Shown here in pieces: positions 26,139 through 34,941 of a DNA stretch of 64,000 nucleotides. The notes beneath the pieces were generated by a model that was given only the letters and a program-made list of their open reading frames with translations, ran no database searches and had not been told where the DNA came from. Source of the stretch: Butyricimonas synergistica DSM 23225 (GTDB lineage Bacteria > Bacteroidota > Bacteroidia > Bacteroidales > Marinifilaceae); NCBI RefSeq assembly GCF_000379665.1, contig NZ_KB903374.1, positions 62,001 to 126,000 of the forward strand. Direction: 5' to 3'. Both the position numbers and the translations under genes were made by a program. The number at the start of each line of letters is the position of its first letter. Within the stretch, counting starts at the first letter, position 1.

Positions 26139-29100
26139 ATGAAAAAGAAGTGGAAAAAATACGTTCCTTATGGGGAATTGTATGTAAAAATTTTGAGGAT
26201 TATGAAATTATGCGTGTGTTTATTGCTATGTTCAATGATGTCGATTTCGGCAAATGTACGAGCTCAATATGCCAAGATGAGCCTTGAAATGAAGGACGTG
26301 ACGTTGGAGGAGGTGATTTGGGCATTGGAGAAAAAGAGTGACATTACCTTCTTTTACAATGTTGCGGACGTGTCTGAGGTGCGGAAGGTGGATGCAGTGT
26401 TTAAAGATGTTTCTTTGGAGAAGATCTTGGATAAAGTGTTGAAAGGAACGAATCTTTATTACGAGATACAAGGAAAGGTCGTGGTGATCAAACGAGGTTC
26501 TCCGGTATCCATGTTGGATACATTGAAAATCACGAAGGTAAAGGGAGTTGTGAAAGATAAACAAGGAGAACCGTTGCCCGGGGTAACGGTCATGGAAAAA
26601 GGTACTACTATTGGGGTGGCTACCGGGATAAATGGAGAGTTCACGTTTACAACCACCAAGCAGGATAGTGTGACTTTGATTTTTTCTTTCGTGGGGATGA
26701 AAACGAAGTTTGTGACTTGGAAAGGGGAGAAAGAGTTGAAAGTCGTGTTGGAGGAAGATGCGCAGGAGATGGATGAAGTGGTTGTGACAGGGTATCAGCG
26801 TGTGAAGAAATCGAATATGGCGGGTTCCGTGAGTACAATCAAGGCGGAAGATCTTGTATTGAACGGAACACAGTCTCTGGAGCAGGCGTTACAAGGTAAG
26901 TTGCCGGGAGTGGTTATCCAAAATCAAGACGGTTTGGTCGGTACCCGCCAAAAAGTACGGGTACGGGGAACTTCGACGTTGTTAGGTAGCCAGGAACCCG
27001 TGTGGGTTGTGGATGGAATTATACAAGAGGATCCGCTTCCTTTTAAAGCGACGGATTTGTCCACGTATAATACAAGTCCGGATAATATTGATATGATTCG
27101 GAATTTCGTGGGTAGTGCCATTGCTTGGTTGAATCCTTCCGATATCAAAGATGTAACCGTGTTGAAAGATGCTTCCGCTACAGCAATTTATGGGGTGAAG
27201 GCGGCGAACGGAGTTATCGTGATTACCACGAAAAAGGGAGAAGAAGGGCGTATGTCTATCAGTTATTCCGGTAATTTCTCTATCGGCTCAAAGGTGACGT
27301 ATGATAAGTTGAATTTGATGAATTCTAAGGAGAGAGTAGATGTTTCCCGGGAAATATACGAGAGAGGATTAGTAGGTAGTCAGCCTTTGGCAAACGTGGG
27401 ATATCAGGCTTTGTTGCAACAATATTTGCAGGAAAAAATTTCTTACGATGATTTCAATGCCGGGGTAAAGAAATTGGAAGTTGTAAATACGGACTGGTTT
27501 GATCTTTTGTACGAGAATCCGTTTAGTTATTCCAATAACATCAGTGTTTCCGGTGGCAGTGATAAAACTACGTATTATGCATCTTTCGGTATAACCAATA
27601 ACAATGGTACTGCCAAAGGGAACGACTCGAAGAGTTACCAAGGAAGTGTAAACGTGAACACGATTTTTTGGGATCGGTTACAATTTTCAGCTAAAGTAGC
27701 CGGAAGTGTTTCAAAAACGAATGGTTTTCATAGTAGTGTTTCGCCTTATTCCTATGCTTCCACCACAAGCCGTGTGCTTCCTGCGTTTGAAGAGAATGGG
27801 GAATGGGCATATTATGTCACTCGTTCCGGGTATAAATATAATATATTGAATGAGTTGGCGGAGTCCGGTAACGGAAATACGTCCAATTCCCTGAATGTAA
27901 ATATTGGTTTGAATTGGGAAATCATTAAAGGATTGAAATATGAAATGTCGCTGGGATACAACTATTCTTCAACGCATGGAGAATCTTGGGCGACGGAAAT
28001 GACAAATTATATCGCAAAAATACGTGGATATGAATTTGGAATGTATGGTCCTAATGATACTCATTATCAGGCTTCAAGGTTGCCTCATGGAGGACAGTTG
28101 AATATGTCGGATTCTCGTAACGAGAATTATACATGGAGAAATCAGATCTCTTATGTGAAGAATTTCGGCAGGCATTTGCTTACGGCAACCGTGGGACAAG
28201 AGGTTAATAGCACGAAATACGACGGGTTCACGGGGACGTTTTACGGGTATTTGCCTAACAGGGGACAAACGATAAAGAACCCTCCTTTGACAAACACGGG
28301 TGTTTATGGTAATATTTCGGAGAATACCGGGTATGCACAACCGACGACTTCAATTATTGATAATAAGTCGAATAAGCTTTCTTTCTACGGGGCGTTTACC
28401 TATACTTTTGACGAGCGTTATGTTTTTAATGCCAGTATTCGTTCGGATGCATCCAATCGTTTCGGGCAGGATAAAGATGCCCGTTATCTGCCGGTTTGGT
28501 CTTTGGGTTTACGTTGGAATATGGGACGGGAACATTTTCTGGAGGGACAAGACTTCTTGAATGAATTCAGTTTACGCTTAACTTACGGCTACCAGGGAAA
28601 TGCAAGTGAGGCTGCAGGTCCGGATTTGATTGCCAGGATTCCTTCCGGAGCGGGGATATCTAAAGTGACTGGCGAATATTATTTGGAGATAAAGAGTTTG
28701 CCGAACCCGAAATTGAAATGGGAAAAGACAGCAACCGTGAATGCCGGTGCGGATTTTGTGTTCTGGAAGAATAAGATTAACGGATCGTTTGAATATTATT
28801 ATAAAAAGACCACGGATGCGATTATCAATAAGGAGGTGCCTTACGAAAATGGGGTGTTGAGCATGCCGATGAACGGAGGTTCGCTGGAAAATTACGGATG
28901 GGAGTTATCCTTTAGCTTTGCACCCGTGCGGACAAAGAATTTTATCTGGACGATGGGATTAAATACTTCCAAGAACTATAATAAGGTGACTAGTAAATTG
29001 GAATCGAACGAGAATTGGCAGCAGGCTGTTGCTGGAAATATAAATAAGCAAGGGTATCCCGTGTCGGGATTTTGGGCGTTTGAGTTTGCGGGGTTGAACC

Positions 29101-29720
29101 CGGAGAATGGAATTCCTTTGTATAATTTACCCGGAATAGATACCCCGGAGGCAAAAACAGACGCTACGGTGTACATGAAATACATGGGTAAGTTGGACCC
29201 TGATTTTACCGCCGGTTTGAATATGGGATTTAGATTTAAGGATTTAACCCTTTCTACTTCTTTTTATTTGTCGGTTGGTGGTAAGAAATTTTTGGCGAAA
29301 ATGTTTGATAATGATATGATCAATAGTACCCCGTATGAATATAATAATTTGCCCAAAGATTTGGTGAACCGGTGGCGTAAACCGGGAGACGAGAAGTACA
29401 CGAATATTCCTTCTTTGCCGGAATTCGGTAAAGCTTCAGTTGATTTATCTTCGTCAAGCGCTTATAGTTACGAATTGTATAATTACACGGATATTCGTGT
29501 CGTGAATGCTTCTTTCCTGAGATGTAACAGTATTTCATTATCTTATAATTTGTCGAAAGGGTGGATTAAAAAGTTTGCCCAAAATATGGGATTTACGTTT
29601 AGTGTATCCAATCCTTTTATGATTGTAAGCAAGGATTTCAAGGGAAAGGATCCGGAAGTTGCAACCGGTTCTCAACCTTTGTCACAAAGCTACACGTTGG
29701 GTGTGAATTTAAGTTTCTAA
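26139..29720 (+). CDS. SusC/RagA-type TonB-linked outer membrane transporter with STN domain, locus 2
   Basis: The 1193-residue transporter has a signal peptide (about 18-44), an STN signalling domain (about 47-110; LEEVIWALEKKSDITFFYN), a carboxypeptidase-regulatory-like domain (about 132-215; VKGVVKDKQGEPLPGVTVMEK), a plug (about 215-360; DEVVVTGYQRVKKSNMAGS, WVVDGIIQEDPLPF, VLKDASATAIYGVKAANGVI), and a barrel ending in LGVNLSF. It is closely related to the locus 1 SusC over the whole plug and much of the barrel, so both probably take a similar ligand class. Its codons are visibly richer in A/T than those of locus 1. Confidence 0.96.
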   Translation: MKKKWKKYVPYGELYVKILRIMKLCVCLLLCSMMSISANVRAQYAKMSLEMKDVTLEEVIWALEKKSDITFFYNVADVSEVRKVDAVFKDVSLEKILDKVLKGTNLYYEIQGKVVVIKRGSPVSMLDTLKITKVKGVVKDKQGEPLPGVTVMEKGTTIGVATGINGEFTFTTTKQDSVTLIFSFVGMKTKFVTWKGEKELKVVLEEDAQEMDEVVVTGYQRVKKSNMAGSVSTIKAEDLVLNGTQSLEQALQGKLPGVVIQNQDGLVGTRQKVRVRGTSTLLGSQEPVWVVDGIIQEDPLPFKATDLSTYNTSPDNIDMIRNFVGSAIAWLNPSDIKDVTVLKDASATAIYGVKAANGVIVITTKKGEEGRMSISYSGNFSIGSKVTYDKLNLMNSKERVDVSREIYERGLVGSQPLANVGYQALLQQYLQEKISYDDFNAGVKKLEVVNTDWFDLLYENPFSYSNNISVSGGSDKTTYYASFGITNNNGTAKGNDSKSYQGSVNVNTIFWDRLQFSAKVAGSVSKTNGFHSSVSPYSYASTTSRVLPAFEENGEWAYYVTRSGYKYNILNELAESGNGNTSNSLNVNIGLNWEIIKGLKYEMSLGYNYSSTHGESWATEMTNYIAKIRGYEFGMYGPNDTHYQASRLPHGGQLNMSDSRNENYTWRNQISYVKNFGRHLLTATVGQEVNSTKYDGFTGTFYGYLPNRGQTIKNPPLTNTGVYGNISENTGYAQPTTSIIDNKSNKLSFYGAFTYTFDERYVFNASIRSDASNRFGQDKDARYLPVWSLGLRWNMGREHFLEGQDFLNEFSLRLTYGYQGNASEAAGPDLIARIPSGAGISKVTGEYYLEIKSLPNPKLKWEKTATVNAGADFVFWKNKINGSFEYYYKKTTDAIINKEVPYENGVLSMPMNGGSLENYGWELSFSFAPVRTKNFIWTMGLNTSKNYNKVTSKLESNENWQQAVAGNINKQGYPVSGFWAFEFAGLNPENGIPLYNLPGIDTPEAKTDATVYMKYMGKLDPDFTAGLNMGFRFKDLTLSTSFYLSVGGKKFLAKMFDNDMINSTPYEYNNLPKDLVNRWRKPGDEKYTNIPSLPEFGKASVDLSSSSAYSYELYNYTDIRVVNASFLRCNSISLSYNLSKGWIKKFAQNMGFTFSVSNPFMIVSKDFKGKDPEVATGSQPLSQSYTLGVNLSF

Positions 29721-29739
29721 TGATATAGAGATAAGTCGT

Positions 29740-31236
29740 ATGAAAAATATATTATATTTTATTTTATTGTTAGGATTCGTTGGATGCAGCGATTTCCTGG
29801 AGGAAGCCAGTCAGGATGAGGTTCGTCCGACGACGGCGGATGATTTGATGCAGGTGATGGTGGGTGAAGGTTATCCTATGGATTATTTCCAATATGTTTA
29901 TGTTGATTTCTTGACGGATGATGTACAGTGCAATGGTGCTGGCGGACAGGAAACTTTGGAGAGTTCCGTGGAGGATATGTATCCCTTGTTTTCCTGGAGT
30001 GATGATATGTACGAGAAATTGACTCATGATAAGTATAATACTTGGCAGATTTGTTATAATAAAATCATGGGGTGTAATACGGTTATCGATTATATGGATC
30101 GGGTGAGTGGAGAGGAAAAAACAAAGAATAATATGTTAGGGCAGGCTCTTGTATTGCGGGCGTATTATTACTTGTTATTGGTAAATTATTATGCCTTACC
30201 TTATAATTATGGTGACCCGACTAAAAATCTGGGAGTACCCTTGAAATTGGAGATGGAGGTGGTTGATGGTTTTTTACCCCGGAAAACTGTGGCTGAAGTT
30301 TATGAACAAATGATAACTGATCTGGAAAAGGGAATTAAATTGCTGGAAGAGAATAAAATGGAAATGTCCTTGTATAAGATTAGCGCTTTGGCGGGAAAAG
30401 CTATTTTGTGTAGGGTGTATCTTTATATGGAGGATTGGGATAATGCTTTGAAATATGCCAATATGGTGTTGGGAGAGAAGCCTGCCTTGACTTCGTTGGC
30501 TAGTGCTCCTGAAGATGCCATGCAATATCAGGGAAGTAATACGTGGTGTGTTTACAATGAATCTACCAGTAACGAGATTATTTGGATGTATGGAGGAAAT
30601 CGGGAATATTCATGTTATCCTGGTGGTAATGGTGTTGCTACTAGTCCGTACACGGCATCTGATGAATTGATGGATTTGTATGAGTTTTCAACGGATAGTG
30701 ATAATCACTGGGATTTACGACGTTATATGTATTTCAAATACGAGGCTTGGATGGATTGGTCTATTTTTAGACCAACGATTTTCCCCGCTTATGGATTTAA
30801 GGGAGGGAAAAATGAAAAATGGGCTTCGCATGGAATTCGAACGGCAGAATTGTATTTAAACCGGGCAGAGGCATATGTCCGCAAATTTATGAAAACAGGC
30901 GAGGATAATTACCGGACTTTGGCTTTGGCGGATTTGAACAAATTACGAGAGAATCGTTATGATACGCGTAATGTGGCTTATAATAAAGTTGATTACACGA
31001 ATGCAGAGGAGTTATTGCAGTTCTACAAGGACGAGCGCCGCAGGGAGTTATGTTTTGAAGGTCATCGCTGGTTTGATCTGCGTCGTTACGGGATGCCGGA
31101 ATTGACACACGTGTATTTTATCAAAGCGGATTCAAAACAACAATTAGTTTTAGGGAAGGAAGACCCTCGTTATGTGTTGCCGATACCGCAATCTGCTTTA
31201 GATCGTAATCCTTATTTGGAACAAAATAAACGTTAA
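29740..31236 (+). CDS. SusD/RagB-type surface lipoprotein, locus 2
   Basis: The 498-residue lipoprotein has Cys16 after LLGFVGC, then SDFLEEASQDEVRPTTADD as in SusD 1. The helical-repeat core includes LRAYYYLLLVNYYALPYNYGDP and ILCRVYLYMEDWDNALKYAN. The C-terminal signature is YKDERRRELCFEGHRWFDLRRYGMPE, ending YVLPIPQSALDRNPYLEQNKR. It starts 20 nt after SusC and should cap that barrel at the cell surface. Confidence 0.95.
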   Translation: MKNILYFILLLGFVGCSDFLEEASQDEVRPTTADDLMQVMVGEGYPMDYFQYVYVDFLTDDVQCNGAGGQETLESSVEDMYPLFSWSDDMYEKLTHDKYNTWQICYNKIMGCNTVIDYMDRVSGEEKTKNNMLGQALVLRAYYYLLLVNYYALPYNYGDPTKNLGVPLKLEMEVVDGFLPRKTVAEVYEQMITDLEKGIKLLEENKMEMSLYKISALAGKAILCRVYLYMEDWDNALKYANMVLGEKPALTSLASAPEDAMQYQGSNTWCVYNESTSNEIIWMYGGNREYSCYPGGNGVATSPYTASDELMDLYEFSTDSDNHWDLRRYMYFKYEAWMDWSIFRPTIFPAYGFKGGKNEKWASHGIRTAELYLNRAEAYVRKFMKTGEDNYRTLALADLNKLRENRYDTRNVAYNKVDYTNAEELLQFYKDERRRELCFEGHRWFDLRRYGMPELTHVYFIKADSKQQLVLGKEDPRYVLPIPQSALDRNPYLEQNKR

Positions 31237-31246
31237 TCGAGAAATT

Positions 31247-32155
31247 ATGAAACTGCATTTAATTTATATATTTATATTGGCAGCGAGTCTGGTCGCTTGT
31301 AATGACGATAATAGTTTAACGCCGACAGAAACGCCTGAATTCGGGTATAGTGTGCCCCAGGGGAATCATGATTACGATGATCGTATCGTGGATTGGAATA
31401 AGAGATGCAACACGTTTATCCTGTATAAATTTGATTTGAAGGAGTTGTATTGGGACGTGAACCGTTGGAATGAATCAACGCCGACACCAGAAGATAGTAG
31501 TTATCCGTATCCTTACAGTAATGGATTGCTGGGAGCAATTGCGGATGAAGTTTACGTGGGAGAACAGTTGGATTTGGTTGAAACGTTGTTTTTAGATTTT
31601 TACCCAGATTCTACATTGTACCGTTTACTTCCGTTGAAGTTATTGTTATGCGGGGAGTTAAATTGGCGTACGGTGGATGGTAAGGTTACATTTTATAATG
31701 TATATAGTGGTTATGATTATTTGGCGTTTAACTGGGGAAACGAAGATGTCCTGACGATGACAAACGTACAGAAAAATACTTTCAAAAACGAAGTTAATTA
31801 TGCCTTTTTAACCCGGTTGTTGAATAGTGGTAGGATCGTGGAAGATGCGAGTTTTTACGAGGGAATGAATTACGAGGATAAAGTGACGCAAACGAATATG
31901 TATGAGCGCGGCTTTATAAAATCCGGAACAAAGCAAGAGGATGATGTGGAAATCTATATTCAGGCGATTATTCAAACCCCGTATGAAGATTTGATTGCAG
32001 AACCGGCAGATAAAGACTACACGAATAAAGGAATATTGCACGCCAAAAAGGATGTGAATGGCTATATCCGGAAGAAATATGATATTCTAGTGAACAAGTT
32101 TAAGGAGAATTACGGAATAGATTTGCAGTCGATTGGCAATGTCGTTTTGAAATAA
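31247..32155 (+). CDS. HExxH-less homologue of substrate-import zinc metallohydrolase lipoprotein, locus 2
   Basis: A 302-residue lipoprotein, with Cys18 after AASLVAC. It is homologous to the protein at 7444: both begin with a VPQGNHDYD-type segment and an ILYKF/ILYEF stretch, and both end with a KKYDILVNKFKENYGIDLQ-type helix. As in that protein, no HExxH exists. The segment that appears to correspond reads EVNYAFLTRLL, so the two zinc-binding His and the catalytic Glu are missing. It is likely to bind rather than cut. It sits 10 nt after SusD and 7 nt before the TlpA gene. Confidence 0.65.
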   Translation: MKLHLIYIFILAASLVACNDDNSLTPTETPEFGYSVPQGNHDYDDRIVDWNKRCNTFILYKFDLKELYWDVNRWNESTPTPEDSSYPYPYSNGLLGAIADEVYVGEQLDLVETLFLDFYPDSTLYRLLPLKLLLCGELNWRTVDGKVTFYNVYSGYDYLAFNWGNEDVLTMTNVQKNTFKNEVNYAFLTRLLNSGRIVEDASFYEGMNYEDKVTQTNMYERGFIKSGTKQEDDVEIYIQAIIQTPYEDLIAEPADKDYTNKGILHAKKDVNGYIRKKYDILVNKFKENYGIDLQSIGNVVLK

Positions 32156-32162
32156 AAGATAT

Positions 32163-33209
32163 ATGTTGAAGATTGTTTTCATTTTTTGGGTCTTTCTCGG
32201 GGGAATTACCCCCGGGATTGCCCAAACTGGTCTGACATTGTCCGGGAGATTGCGTTTGTTGGAACCCGTGGAAATAAAAGTGACTTCCATCGAGGGTGAA
32301 AAGATATTATCTGTTCTTGTTGAGAATGGTAAAGAGTTTCGTTCGGAGTCTGTAGAAATCGTGCCGGACGTGTATATATTGAATATCGGAAACACGGTAC
32401 AGCCGATCTATTTGAATAATCGGGAGGTAACAGTGAAGGGATTTTATGATGAGAAAAATCCGGAGAATAGTTCTCTTGCTTTTAGTGGGATTGATGAATT
32501 TTTAGAATTATCACGATGGCTTCCGACTGAAAAAGCGGCAAAGAATCGAGTGATTAATCCCGAGGTAAAAGGAAAGTTGAGCGGAACGATGTATAGTGCC
32601 TTGGCTTATATAGCTGATATGGAGCAATACGAACCGAATAAAATGTTGCTGGATCTTGTGCCGAAGGCCGGGCAGAATGCAGCTTCATTTCGTTGGTTAG
32701 CACATCGTGTGGATAGCTTGGGGCGTTTTGCCGTTGGGGCGCAGGCGCATGATTTCGAGTATGTTGATCCGAACGGGGAAATGGTCCGTTTGAGCGATTT
32801 CCGGGGAAAACTGGTGTTGGTTGATTTTTGGGCATCGTGGTGTGGACCTTGCAGGCATGAGATGAAAAGTCTTTTGCCGATTTATAACGAATTGAAAGGG
32901 AATGATCTGGAGTTTATCAGCGTGTCGTTGGATAAACGGGAGAAGGACTGGAAAAAGATGTTGGCGGAAGAGGATTTGCCTTGGGTGATGTTGTGGAATC
33001 AGGAAGGATTCACGATTGGTAATGAACCCAACGAGATTCAAAAAGCATATGGTTTTTACGGTATTCCTTTTATCGTGTTGATCGATAAAGAAGGGCGAAT
33101 TCTCGCAAGGGGGTTACGGGGGAGAGAAGGTGAAAGAGGCGATATTGGAAGCCAGAGAGTAATTGGCGATTATTGTGTCTATAAGTTTTTTAGGTTTCGT
33201 ATTGTATAA
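32163..33209 (+). CDS. TlpA-type thioredoxin with frameshifted C-terminus
   Basis: The 348-residue exported protein has a signal peptide ending near residue 20 (GIAQT), a DUF4369-like beta-rich N-terminal domain (about 22-130), and a TlpA/AhpC-type thioredoxin domain (about 195-320) with WCGPC at 226-230 and cis-Pro segment YGIPFIVLID. After ARGLRG the frame reads an atypical tail ending KFFRFRIV. Reading one G fewer in the run 33118-33122 instead gives LRGEKVKEAILEARE and a stop at 33160-33162, which is a normal family ending. The catalytic domain is intact in both versions. Confidence 0.85.
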   Translation: MLKIVFIFWVFLGGITPGIAQTGLTLSGRLRLLEPVEIKVTSIEGEKILSVLVENGKEFRSESVEIVPDVYILNIGNTVQPIYLNNREVTVKGFYDEKNPENSSLAFSGIDEFLELSRWLPTEKAAKNRVINPEVKGKLSGTMYSALAYIADMEQYEPNKMLLDLVPKAGQNAASFRWLAHRVDSLGRFAVGAQAHDFEYVDPNGEMVRLSDFRGKLVLVDFWASWCGPCRHEMKSLLPIYNELKGNDLEFISVSLDKREKDWKKMLAEEDLPWVMLWNQEGFTIGNEPNEIQKAYGFYGIPFIVLIDKEGRILARGLRGREGERGDIGSQRVIGDYCVYKFFRFRIV

Positions 33210-33226
33210 CAAGATAAATTCTGTAA

Positions 33227-34930
33227 ATGATGAAAAAATATTTCTTATTATTACTGGTGTGCATCGGGATAGGTAAGGTGAATGCACAGCTTGTCAAGCA
33301 AGATAATCAAGCACAAAAGAAACAAGCTGATTTGGACTGGTATAACTGTTCCTTTGACAAAGACGGGGTTTACGGGGTAGAGGTGAATAAGGCTTATGAA
33401 TTTCTGAAAGGGAAAAAGATAAAGAAAAGACCGGTAGTCGCTTTGATCGGGACTGGATTGGATGTTGAGCATGAGGATATAAAGCAAGCTATTTGGGTGA
33501 ATCCGAAAGAAAAAGCAGATGGGAAGGATAATGATAAAAACGGTTTTGTGGACGATATTAACGGGTGGAATTTTCTTGGAGGCAAGAACGGGCTGGTGAT
33601 GGAGGCTTTGATGCAGGAGGGAGACCGGGAATTCTTGCGTTTGAAGGATAAATACGCGGATTATATGACGAGCAACGGGGAGTTTTTTAAGATCGTGAAC
33701 GGAAAACGGACAAAAGTTGCAGCCCCGGCGGATCTTGCGGAGTATTCTTATTATAAAAATAAGGTTATGCCGGAATCGCAGCTTGCTAGGACTTATGGAG
33801 GTTGGCAAGTAGCTTATGTAATAGAGGAATACGCTCAAAAATTTAAGGAAGAATTGGATGCAAAATTTCCAGGTAAGAAACATACGTTGGAAGAGTTCCA
33901 GACTTATTATGACCCGAAAGCCCCCCAGGATACCTTGAGAGATGTGGCTTTCACGCTTATTGCCATGGGATTTAACTTGTATAAAACCGATGAACTTGAC
34001 GTGATTTATAAAAATTTTGTAGAATCTTCGGTAGCAAGAGGCAAGGATACATATGAAAAGGCTTTGCAAAGGGGTGGTAACGACGGGCGGAAAGATGTTG
34101 TTGGGGATAATTACTTGGATATAAAGGATAATAAATACGGGAATAATGTGTTGTTGACTTCAGAGGCGGCAACGGGAACCATGCAAGCCGGTATTATCGG
34201 GGGAAAAAGAGGAAACGGTCTTGGTGGAGATGGTATCATGGATCAAGCTGAGATTATGTGTTTGCGAGTGAGTGCGGCTGGCGGGGAACCTTATTTGAAA
34301 GATATGGCTCTGGCTATTCGTTATGCTGTTGACCATGGTGCGGATGTGATAACCCTGCCGCAACAGAACACCTTGTATCCGGAAGCACAAAAGGTATGGA
34401 TGACAGAGGCTTTGCGTTATGCAGAAAGTAAAGGGGTGTTGGTGATCGTTCCTGTTTGGGAGTTATCTCGTGATTTAGCCAAACAGGTGTTTTTCCCGCA
34501 TCGTTGGATGGACGGAAGCAAGGAGTTGACGAATTTGATGGTGATCGCTTCTTCCGATAAGAATGGTAATCCTTCCATGAATTCTAATTATGGCGCGAAA
34601 GAGCTGGATTTGTTCGCTCCAGGGACGAATATCTATGCCTCGTACATGGGGGATACTTATAAGACTGGGACCGGAGCGGGGTTGGCATCTGCAACCGTGG
34701 CGGGAGTGGCAGCTTTGGTTAAGGCTTACTATCCGCATCTGACAGGGGCGCAGATACGGAATATATTGTTGGAATCGGTGACATCCCGGAAAGGCACAGA
34801 AGTAGAAAAAGGGATTATCGTGGATGGGAAACAGGCTCAGGACTTATTCCTTTTTGAGGATTTATGTTTGTCCGGAGGTATATTGAATGCTTATCAGGCT
34901 GTGGTGACTGCAGATAGGTTTGATAAATAA
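33227..34930 (+). CDS. Subtilisin-fold (S8) pseudoprotease
   Basis: The 567-residue protein has a signal peptide ending near residue 20 (KVNAQ) and an S8 peptidase body typical of Bacteroidetes (PVVALIGTGLDVEHEDI, then GFVDDINGWNFLGG). All catalytic positions are changed. The Asp of the usual D-T/S-G motif is Gly75 (IGTG). The His of HGTxVAGII is Thr316 (TGTMQAGII). The Ser of GTSxAxP falls in GTGAGLASATVAG at 481-493, where no Ser is available. The oxyanion Asn region reads VPVWELSRD instead of the usual AAGN form. The fold markers are kept, so it is probably a binding protein or chaperone. It is encoded between TlpA and the aspartic-protease-like genes. Confidence 0.88.
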   Translation: MMKKYFLLLLVCIGIGKVNAQLVKQDNQAQKKQADLDWYNCSFDKDGVYGVEVNKAYEFLKGKKIKKRPVVALIGTGLDVEHEDIKQAIWVNPKEKADGKDNDKNGFVDDINGWNFLGGKNGLVMEALMQEGDREFLRLKDKYADYMTSNGEFFKIVNGKRTKVAAPADLAEYSYYKNKVMPESQLARTYGGWQVAYVIEEYAQKFKEELDAKFPGKKHTLEEFQTYYDPKAPQDTLRDVAFTLIAMGFNLYKTDELDVIYKNFVESSVARGKDTYEKALQRGGNDGRKDVVGDNYLDIKDNKYGNNVLLTSEAATGTMQAGIIGGKRGNGLGGDGIMDQAEIMCLRVSAAGGEPYLKDMALAIRYAVDHGADVITLPQQNTLYPEAQKVWMTEALRYAESKGVLVIVPVWELSRDLAKQVFFPHRWMDGSKELTNLMVIASSDKNGNPSMNSNYGAKELDLFAPGTNIYASYMGDTYKTGTGAGLASATVAGVAALVKAYYPHLTGAQIRNILLESVTSRKGTEVEKGIIVDGKQAQDLFLFEDLCLSGGILNAYQAVVTADRFDK

Positions 34931-34941
34931 TAGGTTATGTT

